Shown here: positions 1-6,678 of the stretch, piece by piece
How the letters are laid out: every line of letters begins with the position of its first letter
Numbering within the stretch: the stretch's first letter is position 1
Assembly (NCBI GenBank): GCA_937958075.1
Contig: CALFFB010000193.1
Location: forward strand, 1 to 9,246
DNA length: 9,246 nt
Reading direction: 5' to 3'
DNA from: an uncultured Geobacteraceae bacterium
GTDB taxonomy: Bacteria > Desulfobacterota > Desulfuromonadia > Desulfuromonadales > Geopsychrobacteraceae
Notes under the pieces: model-generated
Told to the model about the DNA's origin: nothing
The model's input: only the letters and a program-made list of their open reading frames with translations
Databases searched by the model: none
Translations under genes and position numbers: made by a program

Positions 1-447
1 CTGCTCCAGCGAGAACCCCCGGCGCTGAAAGTAGCTGACGACGCGGCGGCGTTCCTTGAGGGTGGCGTGCCGGTAGCAAAAGTCGGGGAAGCGGCGCTGT
101 AGTTCCTGCGTCAGCAGGTCGGTGGTGGAAAATTCCTCTTCGGCGGCGACAAGGGCCTGCCGGGCTGTCTCCTCGTCGATGCCGCGCTGGTGCAGGTCGC
201 GCAGGATGCGGCTGCCGACGCCCCTGCCGCTGCGCATCAGGGCGCGAGCGCGTTCGGTGGCGTAGCGCTGGTCGTCGAGGTAGTTGTACTCCCGGCAGCG
301 TTCCATGGCGTCGTCAATCGCCTCTGTGGCGAAACCGCGTTCTTCCAGCTTGCGGCGCAGCTCGGCGCTGCTGCGGTCGCAGCGGGTGAGCAGGCGCAGG
401 GCGACGGCAAAGGGATCAGAAGCGGTCGATGTCGAGGTCTTTGTCAT
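1..447 (-). CDS. recX: Regulatory protein RecX, 3' end cut by window edge
   Basis: Modulator of RecA. RecX proteins bind RecA filaments and limit recombinase and co-protease activity in the cytoplasm. The frame is open from an ATG at 447 to base 1 and gives 149 residues. It shows the all-helical three-repeat RecX pattern: an N-terminal repeat with RSSAELRRKLEERGF (about 26-39), a middle repeat with YLDDQRYATERAR (about 56-68) and GVGSRILRDLHQRGI (76-90), and a C-terminal repeat ending RRVVSYFQRRGFSLEQ. RecX proteins are often about 150 residues, so probably only a few C-terminal residues are missing. The ATG at 447 is the nearest start in frame. It lies inside the 3' end of pilT (32-base overlap), implying co-translation with pilT and co-transcription with recA. 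Nearest purine-rich sequence is a weak AGG close to the ATG, with GGAGGA further upstream. Identity is firm; the exact start is less so. Confidence 0.88.
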   Translation of the reverse strand, partial: MTKTSTSTASDPFAVALRLLTRCDRSSAELRRKLEERGFATEAIDDAMERCREYNYLDDQRYATERARALMRSGRGVGSRILRDLHQRGIDEETARQALVAAEEEFSTTDLLTQELQRRFPDFCYRHATLKERRRVVSYFQRRGFSLEQ

Positions 448-1612
448 TGCCTGACGCTTCGGCTTCCTCCTGCTGGATGGTTTTGCCGATGGCTTCCTGT
501 TCCTTGCCCCGTTCGAAATCGCTCCAGGTGGAGTCGGAGGTGGAGTCGATACCGGAGAACTTGAGCTTGAAGTCGTCGCGGTTGGAGCTCTGACGCAGGG
601 CTTCCTCGTAACTGATGACCTTGCGTTTGACCAGATCCATCAGGTGCTGATCGAAGGTCTGCATGCCGTAACTGGTATAGCCCTGGGCGATGGCGTCCTT
701 GATATGGACGGTTTTTTCCCGGTCGTCGATGAGGTCACGAATCCGGGCGGTGGACAGCATCACCTCGACAGCGGCCACCCGCCCCTTGCCCTCGATGCGC
801 GGGATCAGGCGCTGGGAAACAACGGCGCGCAGCACGTTGGACAGCTGCAGGCGGATATGGCGCTGCTGGTGCGGAGGAAACATGGAGATGATGCGCGAGA
901 TGGTCTCCGTGGCGTCGATGGTGTGCAGGGTCGAGAGCACCAGGTGCCCGGTTTCCGCTGCAGCCAGGGCGGTTTCCGTGGTCTCCAGATCACGCATCTC
1001 ACCGACGAGGATGACATCGGGATCCTGGCGCAGGGCACTTTTCAGGGCCGGGGCAAAGCCGGCGGTGTCAAAGCCGACCTCACGCTGATTGATGATGCAT
1101 TTGCGGTCGCGGTGCAGGTATTCGATGGGGTCTTCGACGGTGACGATGTGGGCGGTGCGGTGGTTGTTGATGTAGTCGATGATGGCGGCCAGGGTGGTCG
1201 ATTTTCCCGAACCGGTGGCGCCGGTGACGAGCACCAGACCGCGGGCTTCCTCGGCGATTTTCTTGAGCACCTGGGGCATGAGGAGTTCATCAAGGGAGAG
1301 CACCTTGAAAGGGATGGCGCGGAACACCGCCGAGACCGAGTTGCGCTGCAGGAACACATTGACCCGGAAGCGCCCCAGCCCCGGCACGCTGTAGGCCAGG
1401 TCGACCTCGAACTGCTCCTCGAAACGGCGCTTCTGGCGCTCGTTCATGATCGCCTCGCACATGTCGCGCAGACTTTCCGCCGTCAGCCGGGGGGCGTTGG
1501 GCAGGGGGCGCAGGTTGCCGTCGATGCGGAACACCGGCGGCAGGCCGGCCTTGAGGTGAACGTCCGAGGTATTGGCTTTAAGCGCCAGTCCGAGAATCTG
1601 ATTCAGCTGCAT
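416..1612 (-). CDS. pilT: Type IV pilus retraction ATPase, PilT family
   Basis: Cytoplasmic hexameric ATPase of the GspE/PilB/PilT superfamily that depolymerises type IV pili, powering twitching, surface attachment and DNA uptake. It has 398 residues. The N-terminal PAS-like domain begins with the typical SDVHLKAGLPPVFRIDG (16-32). The RecA-like core has Walker A GATGSGKST (131-139), the Asp box HIVTVEDPIE (155-164), Walker B DVILVGEMRDLET (199-211) and the His box TGHLVLSTLHT (221-231). ARIRDLIDDRE (289-299) sits where PilT proteins carry the AIRNLIRE motif needed for retraction, which favours a PilT rather than a PilB assignment. After RDDFKLKFSGI (345-355) there is an acidic, Ser/Gln/Glu-rich tail of about 43 residues. 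A GAGGGA lies just upstream of the ATG. It follows recA after 34 bases and overlaps recX. PilU or another PilT paralogue cannot be excluded, because related species carry several. Confidence 0.93.
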   Translation of the reverse strand: MQLNQILGLALKANTSDVHLKAGLPPVFRIDGNLRPLPNAPRLTAESLRDMCEAIMNERQKRRFEEQFEVDLAYSVPGLGRFRVNVFLQRNSVSAVFRAIPFKVLSLDELLMPQVLKKIAEEARGLVLVTGATGSGKSTTLAAIIDYINNHRTAHIVTVEDPIEYLHRDRKCIINQREVGFDTAGFAPALKSALRQDPDVILVGEMRDLETTETALAAAETGHLVLSTLHTIDATETISRIISMFPPHQQRHIRLQLSNVLRAVVSQRLIPRIEGKGRVAAVEVMLSTARIRDLIDDREKTVHIKDAIAQGYTSYGMQTFDQHLMDLVKRKVISYEEALRQSSNRDDFKLKFSGIDSTSDSTWSDFERGKEQEAIGKTIQQEEAEASGNDKDLDIDRF

Positions 1613-1646
1613 GGCTGTCCCTCACTTGATGTGCTTATTCGGCGGT

Positions 1647-2675
1647 CTACTCGTCGTCCGAGGCGCTGTTGATTTTGCCTGCACCGACGCCGTAGAGTTC
1701 ACGGAGGGACGCCTCGATCTCGTCGGTGATCTGCGGGTGCTCTTTCAGATACTGCTTGGCATTTTCACGCCCCTGGCCGACACGTTCCCCCTTGTAGGAG
1801 AACCAGGAACCGCTTTTTTCAATGATGTCGTTGTCGACGCCAAGATCCAGGATATCCCCTTCCCGCGAGATGCCGGTGCCGTACATGATATCGAATTCCG
1901 CCTGCTTGAAGGGGGGAGCGACCTTGTTCTTGACCACCTTGACCCGGGTGCGGCCGCCGATGACATCCTGCCCCTGTTTCAGGGCGGCGATACGGCGGAT
2001 ATCGAGGCGCACGGATGCGTAGAATTTCAGGGCGTTGCCGCCGGTGGTGGTCTCCGGATTGCCGAACATGACGCCGATCTTCATGCGGATCTGGTTGATG
2101 AAGATGATGCTGCAGTGGGATTTGCTGACGATGCCCGTCAGTTTGCGCAGAGCCTGGGACATAAGGCGCGCCTGCAGGCCCATGTGGGAATCGCCCATCT
2201 CCCCCTCGATTTCCGCCCGTGGCGTCAGGGCGGCGACGGAGTCGACCACGAGCAGGTCGATGGCGCCGCTGCGCACCAGCATTTCGGTAATCTCCAGGGC
2301 CTGCTCGCCGGTGTCGGGCTGGCTGACCAGCAGATCGTCCGCCTTGACGCCGAGGTTCTGGGCGTACTTGATGTCGAGGGCGTGTTCGGCGTCGACAAAA
2401 GCCGCGACCCCGCCACGTTTCTGCAGCTCGGCGAGGATATGCAGGGCCAGGGTGGTTTTGCCCGAGGATTCGGGGCCGAAAATCTCGATGATGCGCCCCT
2501 TGGGTACGCCGCCGACGCCCAGGGCCAGATCCAGACTCAGGGAGCCGGTGGGGATGGTTTCAACCTCCGGCATCTGATAGTCGGAGCCGAGGCGCATGAT
2601 GCTCCCCTTGCCGAACTGTTTTTCAATCTGGCCCATGGCCAGTTCGAGTGCGCGATTGCGATTCTGATCAGACAT
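1647..2675 (-). CDS. recA: Recombinase RecA
   Basis: Central homologous-recombination and SOS protein. It polymerises on single-stranded DNA, exchanges strands with ATP and stimulates LexA self-cleavage. It has 342 residues, within the usual 340-355. Visible signatures are Walker A GPESSGKT (67-74), the catalytic glutamate in VDAEHA (E97), Walker B LLVVDS (141-146), loop L1 EGEMGDSHMGLQAR (157-170), loop L2 from NQIRMKIGVMFGNPETTTGG (194-213) and KNKVAPPFKQAEFDIMYG (249-266). The C-terminus ends acidic (SASDDE), as is normal. The ATG at 2675 has a strong GGAGGG six bases upstream (2682-2687). It is the first gene of a recA-pilT-recX block. No LexA operator is recognised in its 5' region: neither E. 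coli CTGT-N8-ACAG nor the Geobacter-type GGTT-N2-C-N4-G-N3-ACC could be found by eye. Confidence 0.98.
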   Translation of the reverse strand: MSDQNRNRALELAMGQIEKQFGKGSIMRLGSDYQMPEVETIPTGSLSLDLALGVGGVPKGRIIEIFGPESSGKTTLALHILAELQKRGGVAAFVDAEHALDIKYAQNLGVKADDLLVSQPDTGEQALEITEMLVRSGAIDLLVVDSVAALTPRAEIEGEMGDSHMGLQARLMSQALRKLTGIVSKSHCSIIFINQIRMKIGVMFGNPETTTGGNALKFYASVRLDIRRIAALKQGQDVIGGRTRVKVVKNKVAPPFKQAEFDIMYGTGISREGDILDLGVDNDIIEKSGSWFSYKGERVGQGRENAKQYLKEHPQITDEIEASLRELYGVGAGKINSASDDE

Positions 2676-2726
2676 GTGATGCCCTCCGGGATAGGGTGAA
2701 AATTTAAAAATATAGGTGTCTATTCA

Positions 2727-2837
2727 GCACAGGATCAGGATTCTCATTCCCAGGGACACTTTTCGCCATCCATGGCCGTTCGACTGTCGCCGTCCATGGC
2801 GACAGACGCCCTTTTCATGAGAACCCTGATCCTGTGC
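2727..2837. repeat. Imperfect inverted repeat element, about 111 bases
   Basis: The outer arms 2727-2747 (begins GCACAGGATCAGG) and 2817-2837 (ends CCTGATCCTGTGC) are reverse complements at 20 of 21 positions. The symmetry resumes inward after five unpaired bases on each side: GGG, then a diverged stretch, then TCGCCAT at 2763-2769 against ATGGCGA at 2796-2802. Two smaller palindromes lie in the centre: GCCAT-CC-ATGGC (2765-2776) and a perfect 8-bp stem CTGTCGCC-GTCCAT-GGCGACAG (2784-2805). No target-site duplication is obvious at the edges. It could be a small non-autonomous mobile repeat (MITE/REP-like), a cruciform-forming site, or a structured leader RNA of recA. The sequence alone does not decide. 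Existence of the symmetry is certain; its nature is not. Confidence 0.75.
2784..2805. other. Perfect 8-bp hairpin inside the inverted repeat
   Basis: CTGTCGCC pairs perfectly with GGCGACAG across a six-base loop (GTCCAT). It competes with the longer-range pairing of TCGCCAT (2763-2769) with ATGGCGA (2796-2802), so the two folds are mutually exclusive. Neither strand has a T-tract directly after the stem, so it is not a standard intrinsic terminator. Confidence 0.6.
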
Positions 2838-2908
2838 CCCAAATTGAACTGAACAGGTTAAAAGTGCAGCAATCAAGACTAGACTGATTTGTTGCGGCTG
2901 TCGAGCAG

Positions 2909-4159
2909 TTATTGCTCTTCCCGGCTCTCCTGCAGGACAAAGCGGCGCAGCCATTCCAGAGCCATAAAAGCGGTCATGCGCTGTACTCGCTGCCGGTCGC
3001 CGGGGAAATGATAGCGCTTGGCGTGGACCCCGGCAGCGCTGGCCAGGGCCAGATAAACCGTACCCACCGGTTTGTCGGCGGTGCCGCCGTCGGGGCCGGC
3101 GACGCCGGTAATGGCCAGGGCCAGATCCGTACCGCTCTGCTGGCGCAGGCCCAGGGCCATGGCCCGGGCGCAGGCCTCGCTGACGGCGCCGTGCTGTTCG
3201 AGCAGGGCAAAGGGCACCTTCAGCCAGTGCTGCTTGGCGGCGTTGGAGTAGGTGACGCCGGCGCGGTCGAAAAAGGCGCTGGCTCCGGGGTGCCGCGTCA
3301 GCATGTGGCTTAACAGCCCGCCGGTACAGGATTCCGCCAGAGACAGGGTGAGGCCGGCCTGGGTCAGCAGCCGGGCGACATTGCCTTCGACGGTCTGACT
3401 GTCACCGGCCATGATGTTATCCCCCAGAGCCTGCATCGCGGCAGCCTCGGCGACGTCCAGTTTCTGCTGCGCCCGATCCCCGGACGCTCTGAGTCTGATC
3501 AGGGTCAGGGGAAAATCCTGGGAAAGTGTCAGCTTGACGCCTTCCGGTAGACGGCTGTGGAGGGCCATCTGCCGCAAGCGTGTTTCGGGGAGCCCGAATA
3601 CCTTCAGGGTGCGCTGGAGGATTCGTTGCGCATCGGGATACTCGTTTTGCAGGCCGGGCAAAACGGAGTGCGCGAACATGCGCTGCATTTCACCGGCGAT
3701 CGCCGGCAGGAAGAACAGCCGGCAGTCTTTCTGTTGCAGACGAAAGCCGGGGGTGATGCCGGAAGGATTGGGGATCAGCTCTGCATCGCGGGGCAAAAGG
3801 GCCTGGCGCTCGTTGGCCGGGTCAAAGGACAGTCCGCGCTGGTCGAACCAGTCGCGGATGCCCGCCAATGCCTGCTCATGAATGACCAGGGGTTGTTTAA
3901 AGGCCCGGGCCGCGGCTCGGGCGGTCATGTCGGTACTGCCCGCGCCGAGGCCGCCGGTGACGATAACAAAGCGCGACTGCTGTGCCAGATAACACAGGGC
4001 CGCGTGGATTTCCTTTTCACTGTCGGACACCGCCAGGGAGCAGCGGGGCTGGTAGCCGTGACGGGTCAGCATGTCCACGAGGGTGGCTGTGGTGCTCTGG
4101 TCGTCACCACGGAGAAACTGGTCGGCGGTGGAGAGAATCGCGATATCAAAGCTGGCCAT
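2909..4159 (-). CDS. cinA: CinA-like protein with NMN amidohydrolase (PncC) domain
   Basis: Two-domain CinA of 416 residues from the ATG at 4159, the usual full-length size (about 415). The N-terminal MoaB/MogA-like domain (about 1-170) matches the COG1058 fold by TGGLGAGSTDMT (68-79) and NPSGITPGF (131-139). The C-terminal CinA/PncC domain (about 255-410) has AESCTGG (275-281), GVTYSNAAK (301-309) and ITGVAGPDGGTADKPVGTVY (350-369). PncC hydrolyses the amide of nicotinamide mononucleotide to give nicotinate mononucleotide for NAD recycling; the N-terminal domain is ADP-ribose pyrophosphatase-like in studied homologues. The usual GDELLxG and GPTxDDxT signatures are altered here, so N-terminal activity is doubtful. 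A TTG at 4189 could extend the frame by 10 residues, but the ATG at 4159 has AAGGA about eight bases upstream. It begins 39 bases after pgpA. Confidence 0.9.
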   Translation of the reverse strand: MASFDIAILSTADQFLRGDDQSTTATLVDMLTRHGYQPRCSLAVSDSEKEIHAALCYLAQQSRFVIVTGGLGAGSTDMTARAAARAFKQPLVIHEQALAGIRDWFDQRGLSFDPANERQALLPRDAELIPNPSGITPGFRLQQKDCRLFFLPAIAGEMQRMFAHSVLPGLQNEYPDAQRILQRTLKVFGLPETRLRQMALHSRLPEGVKLTLSQDFPLTLIRLRASGDRAQQKLDVAEAAAMQALGDNIMAGDSQTVEGNVARLLTQAGLTLSLAESCTGGLLSHMLTRHPGASAFFDRAGVTYSNAAKQHWLKVPFALLEQHGAVSEACARAMALGLRQQSGTDLALAITGVAGPDGGTADKPVGTVYLALASAAGVHAKRYHFPGDRQRVQRMTAFMALEWLRRFVLQESREEQ

Positions 4160-4198
4160 GGCAGGGGTCCTTGTGCAGGTGCGGGTCAAGACGGTCCA

Positions 4199-4678
4199 TC
4201 AGCTGAAAATTGCCAGGCACAGGCGCGTGGCAATAGCGGCGTAGACTCCGGCCAGAACATCGTCAAAGGTAACGCCGAAACCGTTTTTCCAGGAGCGGTC
4301 GACAGCCCCGATGGGCGGTGGCTTGATGATGTCAAACACCCGGAACCAGAAAAAAGCGAGCAGCGCCGTGCCCCAGGAAAAGGGGAGGAAGGCCGTTGTC
4401 ACCAGATAGCCCGCCAGCTCGTCGATGACGATACGGCGGTCGTCGGCTTCCTGAAAATAGCGGCCTGCCGCATCGCACAGGGCAACACTTGCCAGGATGA
4501 TGAGGCACAGCAGCAGAAACTGGATCAGCCCCGGCGCTTTGGCAAGAAAATAAAAAGCGGGAATGCCGGCCAGGGTACCGAAGGTCCCGGGAATCACCGG
4601 CGCGTAGCCGAGTCCGCCGTTGGTCGCCAGATAGATGCCCAGACACGGATTTCTGGGACGAGACTGATCTTCGTTCAT
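4199..4678 (-). CDS. pgpA: Phosphatidylglycerophosphatase A
   Basis: Inner-membrane phosphatase that removes the terminal phosphate from phosphatidylglycerophosphate, the last step to phosphatidylglycerol. It has 159 residues, normal for PgpA. Diagnostic motifs are GLGYAPVIPGTFGTLAGIP (22-40), DDRRIVIDELAGY (79-91, including acidic D86/E87), FRVFDIIKPPPIGAVD (112-127) and FGVTFDDVLAGVYA (134-147, D139/D140). The conserved acidic residues are consistent with the Mg-dependent active site. Hydrophobic segments at about 50-70, 92-112 and 138-157 fit a small polytopic protein. Its ATG overlaps the larC stop by four bases (ATGA), with AGGAGA nine bases upstream inside larC (4688-4693), so translation is probably coupled to larC. 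There is no obvious functional link to nickel-cofactor synthesis. Confidence 0.94.
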   Translation of the reverse strand: MNEDQSRPRNPCLGIYLATNGGLGYAPVIPGTFGTLAGIPAFYFLAKAPGLIQFLLLCLIILASVALCDAAGRYFQEADDRRIVIDELAGYLVTTAFLPFSWGTALLAFFWFRVFDIIKPPPIGAVDRSWKNGFGVTFDDVLAGVYAAIATRLCLAIFS

Positions 4679-5871
4679 GATGAGGCATCTCCTGCAAGAA
4701 TGTCTTCCAGGCGCGCGTGGGCGCTGTTTTCAACCTGGCGGAAGACTTCGGCCAGGGGCAGATTGTGCTGTTGCGCCAGGCGCCGGCAGTCGTCGTATTC
4801 GGCACTCAGGCGCAAAAAGGTGTTCCCTTTAAACAGCAGCTTGATCCGTGCTTCGCCCAGGGCCATGGTAACTGTTGTCTGGCGCCGTTGCAAAAAATAG
4901 CGCGAGCAGCTCTGGCGGCGGATACCACTGGCGCTGCTGGTGCTCAGTACCAGATCAGCCAGGCGGTGGCTGTCGACCGGCTTGCACACGACTTTCAGCA
5001 GCTGGCCGGGGCGGTTTTTTTTCATCAGCAGCGGCGCGTAGCCGGCGTCCAGGGCGCCGGCTGTGAGTAATTGTTCCAGCAGATAGCCAAGCTGTTCCGG
5101 GGTGCTGTCGTCCATGTGGGTTTCCAGCAGACAGACCTCTTCCGTGTCAACCTCCGCCGCGCTTTCATAGAGGATACCGCGCAGCAGATTGGGCCGATCT
5201 TCGAGATCCCAGCCGCCGACGCCATAACCTGTACGTCCCAGGGGCCGGGCGGGGATGGAGGTGAACTGCGCCAGCTCGCGGACAAGGGTCGCACCGGTAG
5301 GGGTGACCAGCTCCCTGTCGCAGCCGCTGTCACAGACCGGGCAGTTTTGCAGAATGTCCAGGGTCGCCGGAGCCGGCAGGGGCAGGGCACCGTGGGCGCA
5401 ACGGCTCAGACCCCGCGACAAGGGTAGCGGGGAGCACAGTACCTCATCGATCCCCAGATGTGCCAGGCCGATGGCGGCGCCGGTCAGATCGACAATGGCG
5501 TCAATGGCACCAACCTCGTGGAAATGGACCTGGTCGATGTCGATACCATGAACCTTGGCTTCCGCTTCGCCCAGGCGCCGGAAAAATCCGCGCGCATGTT
5601 GTCTGACCTGCTCCGGCAGGGGGCTGTCCGCCAGCATCCGATCAATGCTGCTCCAGCTGCGGTGGTGATGATCTTCGCTGTGGACAACCTGCACCCGGCA
5701 GCCCTCAATCCCGTGGCGCCGCTGACGGGACACCTTCAACTCATACCCGGTAACCGGCAGACAGGCCAGATCGCGGCGCAGCACGTCCGGGTCAAGACCA
5801 AGATCGCACAATAATCCGAGGAACATATCGCCGGAGATGCCGGAAAAGGTATCAAGGTAGAGGGTTTTCAC
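4675..5871 (-). CDS. larC: LarC nickel insertion protein (NPN cofactor)
   Basis: Cytoplasmic CTP-dependent nickel chelatase (formerly DUF111). It inserts Ni into pyridinium-3,5-bisthiocarboxylate mononucleotide to give the nickel-pincer nucleotide of lactate racemase LarA and its relatives. It has 398 residues. Family marks are YLDTFSGISGDM (5-16), the His cluster EDHHHRSW (66-73), VHFHEVGAIDAIVD (115-128), RELVTPTGATLVREL (186-200), LETHMDD (249-255) and KKNRPGQLLKV (284-294). In Lactobacillus plantarum LarC is made from two frames by programmed frameshifting; here it is one uninterrupted frame. The start is GTG at 5871, overlapping the larB stop by four bases (GTGA). It has a strong AGGAGA seven bases upstream (5879-5884), so translation is probably coupled to larB. 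pgpA starts at its stop codon. Confidence 0.94.
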   Translation of the reverse strand: MKTLYLDTFSGISGDMFLGLLCDLGLDPDVLRRDLACLPVTGYELKVSRQRRHGIEGCRVQVVHSEDHHHRSWSSIDRMLADSPLPEQVRQHARGFFRRLGEAEAKVHGIDIDQVHFHEVGAIDAIVDLTGAAIGLAHLGIDEVLCSPLPLSRGLSRCAHGALPLPAPATLDILQNCPVCDSGCDRELVTPTGATLVRELAQFTSIPARPLGRTGYGVGGWDLEDRPNLLRGILYESAAEVDTEEVCLLETHMDDSTPEQLGYLLEQLLTAGALDAGYAPLLMKKNRPGQLLKVVCKPVDSHRLADLVLSTSSASGIRRQSCSRYFLQRRQTTVTMALGEARIKLLFKGNTFLRLSAEYDDCRRLAQQHNLPLAEVFRQVENSAHARLEDILAGDASS

Positions 5872-6644
5872 GCGGTTTTCTCCTGGAGATGGGCCCCTGT
5901 GCGGTTGATGCGGTGGGCGGCAAAGGCGGCGCCGAAACCGTTGTCGATATTGACGACGGTCACACCGGCGGCGCAGGAGTTGAGCATGCCGAGCAGGGCG
6001 CTGACCCCGGAGAAGGACGCGCCATAGCCGACGGAGGTGGGTACGGCGATGACCGGGGTGGCCACCAGGCCGCCGACCACCGACGGCAGGGCGCCTTCCA
6101 TGCCGGCGACAACGATGATCACCGCGGCCTGCTGCAACTGCTCCCGGCAGGCGAGCAGGCGGTGAATCCCGGCGACACCCACATCGACCAGCTCTTCTAC
6201 CGGGTTGCCCAGCATGCGTGCGGTGATGACCGCCTCGCGGGCGACGGGCAGATCGGAGGTGCCGGCACAGACTACGAGGATGGTGCCGCGGTGGGCGGCT
6301 TCCGGCGGCTGGTGGGTCAGGCAGAAGGTGGACGCGACCTCGTCGTAGGTCCCGGCCGAAAAGGCACCGGCCAGCGCCGTCCCCTTGTCCCGGTCAAGGC
6401 GGGTGACGAGAATATTGCGTTGCCTGCTGTCCAGGGCGCCGACGATGGTGCACAGCTGCTCCACGGTTTTGCCCTGCCCGAAAATCACCTCGGGGGAGCC
6501 CTGACGCAGCTCCCGGTGATGGTCGAGGCGGGCGATGCCCAGATCCTCAAAGGGGAGATGTTTCAGCCGGGCGACGGTTTCAGCGACGCTGCAGCGGCCG
6601 TTGGCCAGCTGCTCCAGCAGCTCGGTCAGATATTGCTGATTCAT
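5868..6644 (-). CDS. larB: LarB, pyridinium-3,5-biscarboxylic acid mononucleotide synthase
   Basis: First enzyme of nickel-pincer nucleotide synthesis: it carboxylates and hydrolyses nicotinic acid adenine dinucleotide to pyridinium-3,5-biscarboxylate mononucleotide plus AMP. It has 258 residues from the ATG at 6644, the usual size. The N-terminal part has LDHHRELRQGSPEVIFGQGK (40-59). The C-terminal PurE (AIR carboxylase)-like domain (about 120-245) has VVCAGTSDLPVAREA (124-138), VVAGMEGALPSVVGGLV (178-194) and VPTSVGYGASFSGVSALLGM (201-220). LNSCAAGVTVVNIDNGFGA (221-239) follows; C224 is probably the cysteine that forms the covalent substrate adduct in studied LarB. The frame stays open upstream to 7034, but that part only shadows the HD gene. 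The start lies 34 bases after the HD gene, with only a weak purine stretch ahead of it. Confidence 0.95.
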   Translation of the reverse strand: MNQQYLTELLEQLANGRCSVAETVARLKHLPFEDLGIARLDHHRELRQGSPEVIFGQGKTVEQLCTIVGALDSRQRNILVTRLDRDKGTALAGAFSAGTYDEVASTFCLTHQPPEAAHRGTILVVCAGTSDLPVAREAVITARMLGNPVEELVDVGVAGIHRLLACREQLQQAAVIIVVAGMEGALPSVVGGLVATPVIAVPTSVGYGASFSGVSALLGMLNSCAAGVTVVNIDNGFGAAFAAHRINRTGAHLQEKTA

Positions 6645-6678
6645 GGAGGATTCCGTACCTGAAAATGAGAGAGGTCCG

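Larger units (their letters stand above)
2676..2908. other. cinA-recA intergenic region, probable recA leader
   Basis: A gene-free stretch of 233 bases. From the recA side it holds the recA ribosome binding site, an AT-rich block (2700-2716) containing TATATT on the minus strand (2709-2714) that could be a -10 hexamer, the large inverted repeat at 2727-2837, and about 70 unremarkable bases after cinA. Near the cinA stop there is a short hairpin (GAGCA-ATAAC-TGCTC) without a T-run, so it is not a convincing terminator. I could not find a good -35 paired with TATATT. It must carry any independent recA promoter, but the exact position is uncertain. Confidence 0.5.

Noticed and set aside
644..1672. 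342-codon plus-strand frame opposite pilT
   Set aside because: A shadow of the GC-rich pilT codons, with no domain and no ribosome binding site of note.
1611..2699. 362-codon plus-strand frame opposite recA
   Set aside because: It lies wholly antisense to an unmistakable recA, is Gly/Ala/Asp-rich as expected from the complement of GC-rich codons, and has no recognisable domain.
2871..2889. AATCA...TGATT symmetry as a terminator or operator
   Set aside because: Only five paired bases around a nine-base centre, no T-run and no match to a known operator; chance is likely.
2876..2904. TCGACA / TAGTCT pair as a recA promoter on the minus strand
   Set aside because: Spacing is 17, but the -10 matches only three of six positions and would place a roughly 200-base leader including the whole repeat before recA. 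Too weak to annotate.
2724..2954. 76-codon minus-strand frame across the cinA-recA gap
   Set aside because: It overlaps the cinA 3' end in another frame and then reads through the inverted repeat, with no ribosome binding site or domain. The DNA symmetry, not a protein, explains the region.
4160..4189. TTG start giving CinA ten more residues
   Set aside because: The ATG at 4159 has a better-placed AAGGA and gives the standard CinA N-terminus (MASFDIAILS).
3557..4900. 447-codon plus-strand frame spanning cinA, pgpA and the end of larC in antisense
   Set aside because: It crosses three well-identified genes on the other strand and has a low-complexity Gly/Gln/Asp-rich translation. It is a chance open frame.
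5889..6662. 257-codon plus-strand frame opposite larB
   Set aside because: Antisense shadow of larB; Gly/Asp-rich with no family resemblance.
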